This document shows positions 45,201 to 56,400 of a DNA stretch of 64,000 nucleotides, one piece after another. A program made the translations under genes and the position numbers. The stretch spans positions 2,356,001 through 2,420,000 of the forward strand of contig OZ017755.1 in NCBI GenBank assembly GCA_963969365.1. The letters are read 5' to 3'. The notes beneath the pieces were generated by a model. The model ran no database searches. It was not told the DNA's origin and saw nothing but the letters and a program-made list of their open reading frames with translations. Within the stretch, counting starts at the first letter, position 1. Each line of letters starts with the position of its first letter. Source of the stretch: Asterochloris sp. CNOR1 (lineage: Eukaryota; Chlorophyta; Trebouxiophyceae; Trebouxiales; Trebouxiaceae).

Positions 45201-48200
45201 GTGTAGTGTGCACGCCTGCCAGGATCTGCCATGTCCACAGCAGCTGCCTGGATGCATGCCCATGCTGAAGACAGATTCTTGCTGTGGGGGTTAGGCCTTG
45301 TATACTATGAGAGGGCAGGTACAACCTGCAGAAGATCCTTGGCAGCCTGCTCTGCCGAGCTTGGTGCAACCTACCTGCAAGCAGAGGCAGGCCCTTGCTG
45401 CAGGTCATGGTGCAGGGCCTGCTGCTGCAGCTGTGGGCACCACTGGGCTTTCTAGGTGGCCTCTACCGCCGCCTGCGCAAAGTCCTGGTGGACGTGGAAG
45501 CCCTGGCCGCCATCCTGGCCCTGCAGACAGTGTTGCCCGAGGGCACACGCGTGCTGCCCTCGTCGGCCGCCGCAGAGGTTCCACAGCTGTCGCCAGACCC
45601 TCCGCCAGGCTCTACTGACACCCTACCTGACGCCCCTTCCTGCAGGTAATGGTGCAGGGGCTGCTCCTGCAGCTGTGGGGGCCCCTGAACTTTTTGGGAT
45701 GGTTCTATCGCGAGGTGCGCCAGTCCCTGGTGGACATGGAGGCGTTCTTCAAGATCCTGTCGACCCAACCCACCCTGCCTGACGGCACCCAGGACCTGCC
45801 AGCCTCCAGGCAGGGACCAGCAGCAGCCGAAAGTGGGACACCTGCCTCTGCTCAGGGCAATGGGGCCAGCCCCAGGTGTGCAGGCTGCTCAGCCGCTTTG
45901 CAGACGTTTTTCGCTGCAACCGCGTTGCATGATATGATAGGCACCAACTGAGAAGTTGCACATCCTTGAATGGCCGCCTAGCAGGGGGTTGGGCATGGCA
46001 CGGCTCTTGGAGTTGCAGCATTTTGAGCCAAGCCACACAGAAGCCAATTGCATATGACAGACTGCTTTGCCTGCTTCTGGGCCTCAGGCATAGTGTCTGT
46101 GCTGGCAAACATCAGCATGTGCATTGACACCAACAGCAGCTCTCAGAGCCAGCAGAAAGTGCTGCTCACAGAGCATGGCACTCTTCAGAGATCTTTGCCA
46201 GCGCCCCATGACGTGATCGGCAGTGCTGCGCCGGCAACAGGTCTCAAGCGACCCAAGCCTGATGTGCTTTTATGTGCCTGATGCAGTCACCTTGAACACA
46301 GGAGGATGGCTCACCAGACAAGCAGCGGTGGGGAAGCCAGCACAGCAATACGGGGAGTCGATGTGACACTCAAGGTGGGTCAAGAATCTCCATCGATTGA
46401 TGCAGAGGCAGGCATGCTCAGTCAGCTTGCTCAGTCGGCTTGCTGGGAAGGTTGGGGCCCAGAGCCTGACAGAAACCAGGAAACTTTGATTGGACTGATG
46501 GCAGCATCATGAGCCCAGGTGTGGGCCTCTCACCTAGCTTATTGTGCCTTATCAGGGGGTCTGTGCCTTATCAGGGGGTCTGAAGCTGATGCAGCGGTCC
46601 AGACATGCCTGCCTAGGATTAGATCCATGTGCATACCCACAGATTGCCTGGCCTGTTGCACCAGCACTGTCTGATTGTTGACTGTGTAGCAGCAGAGCTG
46701 CTTGTGGCCTACATCAGAAGCCCGCCTGCACACCTAGGGTAGCTGGCTGCCACCTCAGGGGTTGCTGGGGAAGAGTAGCTGCTACTTGCATGGCTGCGAG
46801 ACATGCCTCACAGTGGCATGCCACCTGCCCTGTAAAGGCAGCAAGCAGCTGCAGCATGCTCCCCACACCCAAATTGTGCCAGAAGCACTCCCCTCTCATT
46901 CCTGCTGGAGGGTGCGCTGTCTAGGAGAGCCAGCTGACACACAGCAAGAGCTGCAAGGCGTCAGCCTCACAGCTGCTTGTGCTTGTTGCTCCGCACAACT
47001 CTGTAGCTGCAGGGTGCACATGTCTGATGCACAGGAGACTAGCTCATGGGTACATGCAGCAAGCTGCTCAGGCATGTACACCTCATCCCAAACTTCTACA
47101 TCTCCCTGGTGCAGAATGTCCGCTTCTCCTACCCAGGGGGGCAGCCAACTCCGCGAGAAGTTCTGCGGGGGGTCAGCCTGAGGGCTGCACCCGGGCAGAG
47201 CGTGGCAATCGTGGGTAGCAGTGGAAGTGGCAAGTCCACCATTCTCCGCCTGCTTGTGCGGCTCTACGACGCAGCAGAGGGGTCTGTGATCTTGGACGGC
47301 ATTGACGTGAAGGACCTGAAGCAGGTCAGCTGAGCATGAAATCCTGCAGGCTGGCTGTGGACAGTAAGATGGCAAGCCTGCCTGTGGCCAGCAAGACTGC
47401 AAGCCTGCCTGCAGCAATTTTGCTGTGCACTTGCTGCCACTGCCTGAGGGATGTAAAAAGGCTGCTGTGTGGCGCTGCCCTTTGGTGAGCTGGTGGGCTC
47501 TGCCTGGGAGTGGCTGGGTATGGCCCTGCTGAAGGGGTGAGCTGGTGGGCTCTGCCTGGCAGTGGCTGGGTCCTGCGCCTTGCAGGGTGTCTGCCTGCTG
47601 CTCAGACCCGTTCTGTAGTGAGCATGGCCAGTGAGCAAGGGCCAGCTGGCACAGTCAATGCTCAGTGAAGGCTTGCCTTAGGCGGTGCAGCCAAGCCAGC
47701 TTTGCCAACCCAGTCCCCAGCTTATCGAGGTGATGGCAGTCTCAGGCGCCTGCAGCAGTCGGCACAGTGGATCATGCTCAGCAACATTGCCTTTCAGGCT
47801 GTTGCTGCCTGCACCGGAGCCTGCACATCACCGTGTCTGACATACTCCATTACAAGACTCATGGATGGTGTGGCACTGCATCTTTGCTGCATACAGTGCT
47901 TGCTGAGGCGAGAGCAGTCGTCGCCTGCAGGAGACCTCTGCAGCACCGCTGCAATGGTGGTGCAGGGGTCAATGAGCTGTTCACAGCGGCAGTGTCAGTG
48001 CAGTTAAGCCCTTTCGACTGTGCAGGATTGCCTGATCCTCGCGGTTCAACAGGACATGGTGATGGGCAAGGACTGGTGTTGCAGCAGCCGAGTCTTTTCA
48101 TGTCTGCAGGCCAGCCTGCGCAGCGCAGTCGCAGTAGTCCCCCAGGACACAGTGCTGTTCAACGACACCATTCTCAACAACATTGGGTACGGCAGACCTG

Positions 48201-50284
48201 AAGCCCCGGAGGATGAGATCATCAAGGCAGCTGAGATGGCTCGCCTGTCGGATGCCATTGCCAGGATGCCCAACGGTGGGAAAGCTGTCCTGGGCGCTTA
48301 GCCTGGGGCAAACCCCATTGTATTGGTGGCAGGGAGGGCAGGCTGCTGTCTGAAGGAAGACTTTGTCCAGAAGAAACAATCTGTCAGCAGAGCATCTGGG
48401 CATGCAGCAGAAATTTCAAACTTGACCTCCAGCTCGAATGGCTGGCCTGTCAGTCCACTTGAGGCGCTGGCATCTGTCCTGTGTTCTCAGGAAGTGTTAC
48501 TGTTGGCTCTGCCTGTGCTTTACTTTTGCCTTTCATGCAGCTGCCTGGCTGCGACTGCACGAAGGCAGGGTTGTGCCTGCGCGCAGCCTTTGCTTTGCCT
48601 GCACCTGTCTGACTGTGCTGCGTCAAGGCAGGGCATGCCTGTGGTGTGAAGCACGTGTCAGGTGGTCCTCCACCATTGTCGTGCTAGTGATCTGAACTGG
48701 AGGCCAGCAGCAGAGAAACAGTGACGTGTTGTGATGTTGAAGCATGTCCAGCAGCAGGGGCGTTCAGGTCCACTTAGGCACATTGAGAGGCTGGAACCTT
48801 TCAGGCTGCCTCTCCTGAGTAGCTGCTTTGCTGGTGAGCTGAGGTCAAGGTCAATAGGCAGGCTCTTGCCGTCACGCAGTGGTCAGCGTTCAAGAGTGGA
48901 TGGCGATCAGGCAGAGTCATCCTGTCCTGCAAGCACGAGACGTATTGGCAGGGAGCCCTGCTCAGCGCTTGGTGTCAGTCCTGCATGATGTTCATGCCAT
49001 GTGCCAGCAGAGTGTGGGGCCTCAGGGCGCATTAACTACAGCACATGGAGTCCTGCAGTGGCCTGAAGCCGCAACCTTTCCTTGTGCAGGTTATTCCACA
49101 ATGGTGGGCGAGCGCGGGCTCAAATTGAGTGGCGGCGAGAAGCAGAGGGTTGCCATTGCCAGGGCCTTTCTGAGGTGAGCCATGTCTCACCTGATCAGGA
49201 GTGCTGTTTTTCAAGGACAACGTCAGCATCCAGTGCTGCCAACACAGACATGCTGCTGACACAGCATGCAGAGGGTTTGCCACTTGCTGGGGGCCTGAGC
49301 AACAGTGTCTTCTCTTGGAGAAGGTGGTCTCCGGGGTCAGTCAACATCAGCATGTCATGCTGCCCACACAGTATGCCAAGGGTTGCAAGTTTCTGAGGAG
49401 GCTGAGGCAACAATGTATCCCGCTAAATGATGTTATTTGAGGGGGGGCACACAAGTGGGCACCGCTGCCCACACAGTGTGCTTGGCACTGCCTGAGGTGG
49501 GCAGAACTGTGTGAGGTGCTGGGGTATGTGGCTTTGACCACCCAATTGTGCCAATAGCTCATATGTCATGGTGCTGCTGCTGCAGGAATCCCCGGCTGCT
49601 CATCTGTGATGAGGTGAGGCCGTTCATCAGCTGCAGAAGGGCCTGCATTCTGTTGTGTGCTCTCATCTTTTACAGATAAGTGATGATGCTTAGCCCCCTG
49701 CAGGCCACCAGTGCTCTTGACACAGCCACAGAGCAGGGTATCATGGGCTCCCTCAACGTGAGTCCAATGTGCCATGCGGCTGTCCTGCACGCTTGAAGCC
49801 TACACATGCTGCACAGCGGGAGATGCCTTGTCTGTTGTGTTCATTCCATGAATGACTCAAGGTTTTTCCACATTCGTGCAGGAGTTGGCTCAGGGCCGCA
49901 CATCTGTATTTGTGGCGCATCGTCTTTCCACTGTCCAGCAGTGTGACAAGATCATTGTAAGCTGCAGCTTTGTTTCACTCATCTAGGGCTGCTGCACATG
50001 CACAATCGTGTCCCAGTCCCTTGCTTCCACTCTGAGTTGCACATGGTGGCTTTCAGGTGATGAGCGAAGGTGTGGTGGCAGAGCAGGGTTCCCATCTTGA
50101 ACTGATGGCAGCTGGTGGGCTGTACGCGCAAATGTGGGAAACACAGGCTGCCAAGGAAGAGGAGCTCTCCAGGGTGTCTGTTGCATCGTTTTCTTCAGTG
50201 GACTTTCCAGATGCTGCAGTACAAGAGGTTGACAAGGCACAGCCTGGCCAGCTGACACAAACCAGTTCTCAGGCAGTGGTCTGA
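42260..50284 (+). CDS. ABCB7: Mitochondrial ABC half transporter, ATM/ABCB7 type
   Basis: Half-size exporter of the inner mitochondrial membrane; the family (yeast Atm1, plant ATM3) exports a glutathione-linked sulfur compound needed for cytosolic Fe-S assembly. Exons: 42260-42665, 42884-43053, 43362-43470, 43968-44140, 44650-44802, 45048-45194, 45646-45875, 46302-46374, 47115-47324, 48110-48275, 49090-49174, 49586-49613, 49704-49757, 49882-49956, 50057-50284; 768 aa. The Arg/Cys/Ser-rich N-terminus fits a mitochondrial presequence. Membrane-domain matches include [36 protein letters not shown] and [16 protein letters not shown]. The nucleotide-binding domain has Walker [11 protein letters not shown]-loop [12 protein letters not shown], signature LSGGEKQR, Walker B LLICDE and H-loop AHRLST, so it should be active. 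The acceptor at 44650 could be 44662 instead. A divergent copy of exon 7 precedes it. Confidence 0.92.
45404..45645 (+). pseudogene. Tandem copy of transporter exon 7
   Basis: Immediately upstream of exon 7 lies a second version with its own CTGCAG| acceptor, in frame with exon 6. It encodes [20 protein letters not shown] and then [10 protein letters not shown], versus [10 protein letters not shown] and [10 protein letters not shown] in the canonical exon. It has no usable donor of its own. Reading on into exon 7 meets TAA at 45647-45649, so inclusion would truncate the protein before the ATPase domain. Confidence 0.85.
46544..46583. repeat. 19-bp direct repeat
   Basis: TGTGCCTTATCAGGGGGTC occurs twice in direct tandem inside a transporter intron. 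Confidence 0.9.
47480..47575. repeat. Tandem repeat of about 50 bp in transporter intron
   Basis: Two copies of a unit starting GGTGAGCTGGTGGGCTCTGC and continuing through CAGTGGCTGGGT or GAGTGGCTGGGT lie in the intron after 47324. Each copy brings an extra donor-like GGTGAG. Confidence 0.85.
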
Positions 50285-50440
50285 ATTCATGAACAGAATG
50301 TTCAGTATTGTCTGCATGGGCCTCCAGCCATATGGGCAGCTGGTTGAGTCCTAGAAACAATTTTGGCTGCAGATGCTGATGTGCATTTTGTCACTGGTCA
50401 TTGTCTGACTGGGTTCCTGAACTGACTATGCCTACTTACC

Positions 50441-53400
50441 CTACCTATTTTTGCTGTGGTCCTTGCTGTTATGATTTTGCGCATCATGCACCACACATCC
50501 CCTTCCTGATTCTGCCAGCATGCTGTAAATCTGATCTGTAAACTGCCAGTCCTCCACCATGTCCTCCAAGTTGACATGCATCCTGTAGCGCCTGCAGCCA
50601 GCCAACAAGATGACCTCGCATTCGATCTCGCCTAGTGGTGCGGCAATCGTGAGGCAGAATGAACATGTGGCACAGGACACGGGAGTGCCAACCTAGCATT
50701 CATGTGTGGAGTACCTTTCCAGTGCTCATAATGGCTCCATGTGCATGAAGCAGGCAGCTCACCAGTAGTGGTGCTTGACTGCGGGATCATTGACGGTCTC
50801 CTCTGCTGCAGGGCGCTGATTGTAAGCAGGGTTCAGGGCAAAGAGGTCCTGCAGCGGGAAGATGGCCCACATCGAGGGACACTGCATGTGCTGCCGTACA
50901 ATGGCCTGCATGACGTCCGGCGTGCACTGCTCCGGTGCAGCGCTGTCCTGTTGCAGAGCCTGCAAAGCACGACAGGTCTCATCTTGCCTCTAATTAGGTA
51001 CTGTGTTTTGCACATGACTTTGTGCAAGTGCGCAACTTTGTGGTGCCTGATGCAGCCTGCAGGCAGGCCCTTGTGCACAGCTATGGCATCTGCCCCGCCG
51101 CAGCCGCGTCCTCGTTGCGAAGTCTGCTTGATGCCATCACATGACATGCACACCCTGCTGCTGTGTAGGACTGCGCATGGCGTGTTCACCAGTTGTGAGC
51201 TCGCTCGCCGTCTGTGCTAGACAGCTGCGCTGTGCAGACGGTCGCTCTGCACGGTGAGTGCCCTCCTGGTCCCAGGACGCCTCCTGCCCTAGCCGAAGTC
51301 GCCAGGCACCTTATGCGAGCAAGCAGCAGCGCAAGTCAGCTGGGCCCTGATTCTACAGCCTGCGTGCTTGCCGCTTGTGCTCACCTCCGTCCAGAAGCGC
51401 TCCCTGGCAGCCACATCCAGCTGCTCGTACCACGCACGCGAGGTGCTGGTGTCATGGCAGCTGGGGCTGGCCACCGTCATCCAGGGGTACTCCTCAGGGG
51501 CGCCAAACTCGACCCCCGCCTCGCTGGGCATGCGCTGGATGCGCAGGCCTGCACAGGGCGGCGTCGTCAGACAGCTGAGCACTGACAGTGCATGACTGCG
51601 CTGCACTGATACCCCGCTGGATGCACAGGCAGCTCTGGGTCCCCGTTGCCTGACAGGTGGAAGGGTGATGCCCAAAGGTTGTTTGCGCATTACTCCATCT
51701 GCTCTTGGCAAGCGCTGTCGCTGTGGAGCTTGCCCGCAGGTCACCCCTGCTCACCTACTAGCCCAAGCTGCGCCATGACAGGGTGCACGCAGGGCGCCAG
51801 CATGCCCAGGTCCTCCCCGCAGACCAGCATGTCGGTGGCCCGCATCAGCGCAGGCAGCGTCTGCAGCGCGTTGTGCGTCCACAGCTGCTCCTGGCGCTTG
51901 TAGAAGTAGTCGTTGTGCAGGGCGGTCAGGTTGCGGCGCCAGCCCAGGGGCAGCTCCTGGAAGCTGGGGGCGTCCATCAGCTGGATGCGCTGCAGGCAGC
52001 AGGGAGTGGTGCGTGAGCTTGTGTCGTACAGTCATGTGCCCAATGATTGCAGCGAGAAACTCAGAGCATCTCCTGGCAGCTGACGCGCTGCAGGCAGCAC
52101 TGGGCTGGTGCAGGCTTGACACAGACAGTGCATACTGACTGTTGCCTTGGCGGTTTCTGGGCAGAAGTCACCCAGAACAGCACCGGCCTGGACACAGTGG
52201 ACCGCTCACCAATCCTGAGCAAGGTTTCAGCAAAACAGCCCCTGAAATTGTCCTGCCTGCATGGCTGGCTTTCTTATGCATTAGCTGTACTATGTGCCAG
52301 GCTGCCCAAGCAGGCCGGCCAGAAGAACGACCCCTGTAAACTGATCGGCCAGAAGGCATCAGGGAGCTTGTTGCAGCACAGCAGCACCGCATTGTGCCTC
52401 AGCTTCAGCCCTACATTTCCCTGATCATGGATGCGACCTTGAACACAGCCTGTGGGCCTGCATGCCTGGCTGGCTGGCTTTGCACTGGCAGCAGTGCAGG
52501 CCGCATCTCTGGGCTAACAACCTGAGCAATCAACTTTCTGAGGAGACTCACAGGGTAGAAGGCATCAGGGTCCTCGCTGCAGCGCAGCAGCACCACATTG
52601 TGCCTCAGCTCCAGCAGGCCCTCACGGAGCCTGGTGAACTCCTCCACCAGCGAGTCAGGGCTGCCTGGCCGGGCTTCCAGCGCCACGATCTGCTGCTCTG
52701 ACGCAAAGGCCGGCTTCAGGCGGAACCTCTTGGTCTGGTACTCCTCCAGGTACCTGGGGACAGGCAGTTGAGCTATATGAGACTGAGGCCACTCTGCATC
52801 TGTGCTGGAGTGGTGCCGGGGCTGGCCCCAGACACATCTTGACATGTAGTGCTAAAGATCTTCTGCGAAAGCAACTGGGTTTGGATCTGTGGCCTTCAGC
52901 AAGACGACTCTAAACCATTCCTCTGTGGTACTGCTTCAGATATTTGGGGGACAGGGGGCGTTCACAAGCTGGCACTCGCCACAGCAGGGTATGCATGGCA
53001 TGGTGACACAGGCTGAGCCTGTTTACTATGCTGTCGCTTTGTTGCCACTTGGGCTGCACTGAGCAAGAAAAGAGAAGCTGGCAATGCTTGCATGCAGGTG
53101 TGTGTCACCCTCGATGCTGCAAGTTTCACCCCACATAGGCTGCTGTGAGCAAGATACAGCAGCCAAGAAGCAGCCAGCTTGTTCAGGTGTGGCTGCTAGG
53201 CATGCACTCCAATCAGCTTTGTGTGCTTGTCATGCCTGCAGCCTCTGCTAGCCATGCTTGCTGTGCCTGCAGCCCTGCTGACCTGCTAGCCACCTCCTGC
53301 CCCATCTGCTGGCCAAACGTGCTGTACACCAGCTCCTGCGTGATGTAGGGCTCACACAACCTGCACGGCAACAACAGAGGAGCGGCACTTGACATGATCC

Positions 53401-56400
53401 TACTGCTGACTTCTGCAGCGCTCCTGCGTGATGTAGGGCTCACACCACCTGCATGCCAGCAGCTTAAGCACGCCTCAAACATTGTGCCAGTATCTCTATT
53501 TACTGCAGAGGTGCTCAGCCAGATGCCAAGCATCGCCCTGAGGCATGATGAAGCTCATCGTTTCTGAAGTCTGTAGAAGCGTCGCTTGACATGATGCTAC
53601 TGCAGTGGTATCTGGCAGCAACAGGAGACTGGGGCCTCCCAGATTGCACGCTCAGTAAGTTGGGCATGCATGCCAGGCCTCCCAGACCGCGCCAATGCAT
53701 GTCACAGAGGCCTTAGTTGCCGCCCCTACCTTGTCAGTGGAGAAGGGAACGCAGCACATGTGAGCCCTGCAAGTGCGCGCATGCTACCCACACCTGTCGA
53801 AGTCCCAGATGCCCTTCGACTCCAGCTCCTGCCGCGTGAGGGGTAGGGAGTGCCTGAAATGCCCCAAGAGGCCCACTGCACAGTCCCCAGGGATCTCCCA
53901 GATGCGAAAAAACCCTAGAACATGGTCTATTCTATATGCGCTGAAGTACCTACAGCATGATCGCGGCGAGTGAGCATGAGTGATGTGGCTTTGGTGAAGG
54001 CAGGAGGTCATTGTGTGAGGTCTTGAGGCCGCCAGTGCTCCACAGCACAGCTCCAAGTGCGCTGGTGTTCGCGCAGGGCCCTGTCTCCTGGACAGCCTCA
54101 ATAGGGTGCAGCATGTCCAATGAAGTCCCACACTGGCTCCAGCGCGTGCATTACACACCAAGAGGCTGTGGAGGCGCCGGCACTACATGACTACTTTCAT
54201 CAGCGTAGCACATGCAGGTGACGCAATACATGAGACAGCCAACCGGACGCTCAGGGCAGACCACATGCCCAGGCTCCCTGTGCAAAGCCTCTTGACTTGG
54301 ACGCCAGATGACCTGATCCTCAGTGCAGCATATGCAGGGACCCAGGCGCAAGGGAGGCCTGGTGCCTGCTCTGCTCCAGCACAGGCTCGTTGTGAGAGAG
54401 CTCAGTGGCATTACCAGATGCTAACTGCGGCACATGCAGGTGACCCCATGTAATGGACGCCTGGCACTTGCTGTCCTCATTCCCAGGCTCACTGCGAGAG
54501 GCCTTTGAGCCGACTGCGCCACCAGGTGTATCCATCCTTTGCCATTGCCTCCCAGTCGTAGGTGGGGAACCCCCAGTTCTGCCCTGCCCGGTCAAAGTAG
54601 TCTGGCGGCGCTCCCGTGCTGTACTGCATGCGGAACTGCTCGGGGTGCACCCAGCAGTCCACGCTGCACTTGTGCACACCTGAACATAAAGAATTGACTG
54701 GTGTGAAACGCTTCAGACAAGACTGCTGAACCTCAGCCCTGCTTTTGAAACTGCTTGAAGTGGAGTCAGCCATTCATGCTGCACATGTGCATGCCAGCAG
54801 GCAGCATAGTCACTCCCCAGGCAAAGATGTGAGGCTCCACAGACCAGCACGCATGCCACTACATTGTTGCACTGCCATCTGCCCACACCGTGCATGCACC
54901 TGCCCACACCGTGCACGTTAGTCCCTGCAGCACACCCAATCATTCTTTGTAATGTATGCATGCAGGACTGCTGCACTTCAGCCTCTGCTGCCCACAAGCT
55001 TGTCCGTTGAAGCACCACGGCTCCAGTGCAGCACAAACATGTTGACGCCTGCATTGAAATCGACAGCTGTAGTGAAACGCTGCAAGCAATGTTGCTGCAC
55101 CTCAGCGTTTCTGCACGCCACCATCTCCTGTGCAGCACCCTGCATTCCATGCCTGCAGCAGACGGCAGGCTTGCCCTTGACGTGCATCCTGCTCGCCAAG
55201 CTCCGCAATTCGAAGGCTGCCTGCTGAGGGTGAACTGCTCACCAATGGGGAGATCCCCCTTGAGAGCCACCCCGCGGCTGGCTGCGTGGCGGCTGGCAGC
55301 CAGCAGCTGGCGGTGCAGATGCCACTGCAGCCAGTAGGTGAAGCGAATGGCACTGTGGAACTCGCGGTCGGGGCTGACCAGCCTCTTGATGGCCTCTGGG
55401 GTCGCCTCAGCCAGAGCCCCCCAGCGCCAGTGCTCAGCGCTGCCAAACAGGTCCTTGAGGAACAGGAAAGCTGCATAGGGCTGTAGCCAGTCCTGGCTGC
55501 TCTCGAACCAGGCCTGAAACTCCGAATCCTGCAGTGGGCGCAGGTGGTTGGCGCTTGACGTCAGCGCACAGCTGCCTGCCTGGTGCCTATCTCTGCACGT
55601 GCTGTCGGCATACAGCTCCTGAGCTGGACTGCAGCAAGGCTGCAGGCCCCTGAAGCTGGCAGGAGCGCTGGGCACACCAGATGCAGCAGCTCTTTATGCC
55701 GCATGCCCGCCGCGCGATGGCTGTGGCACAACCACTGGGATGTGCTCTGCCCTGTACATCAGTCCTTGTCAAGCGCTTGGCTGCCAGGGCAGAGGCGGTC
55801 ATCAAGCCTAAATTTTTCAAACCAAGGCATCACTCCAGTACATTCATGCGCGCTGCAGGCCAGGATGCTGCCCCAGGCGCGGCAGTGCCCCCTCCCAGCT
55901 CGTACTGGGCTGCCAGGCCAGCAAATGTCTGCAGCTTTTCAAGCCAGGACCTGCTTCAAGCGGGGCAGTAGACGCACCTATCTCAGACTCACCCACCGCA
56001 TCAGCACATGTCTGCAGCACTGCAACCCAGGACTTGCTGTAAGCATGGCAGCGCCTCAGCTGGTCACACCTGCATGCTGGCGGCGCCCTTGAGCTGGAAC
56101 AGCCGGCGAGCGATGTCCAGCTTGCGCTGCACAGTGCCCTCATAGTCCATGTGCAGGCCATCCAGCTCCTGCCTGGCAGCTGCAATGAGCTCCTGAATGC
56201 CCTCTTCATCGCTGCCTGCAGTGCAAAACAAGTATGTGTCCAGGAGCAGCACACATTGTCTGACAGTGCTCTCCCAGCAGGTGAGGCAGCGGCACAGGCC
56301 TACAAAACACAGAGTGTGCTGCAGACCCATGCCAGCCATGGTCGACGCGCAGCGTGAGGGCTGCGGCTCTGCCAGATAATGAAAGCCATAGCAACAGCAG

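Noticed and set aside
54713-55675. 320-codon minus-strand open frame as a separate gene
   Set aside because: Only the part 55528-55243 is real and belongs to DPE2 exon 9; the rest is flanking intron that happens to stay open.
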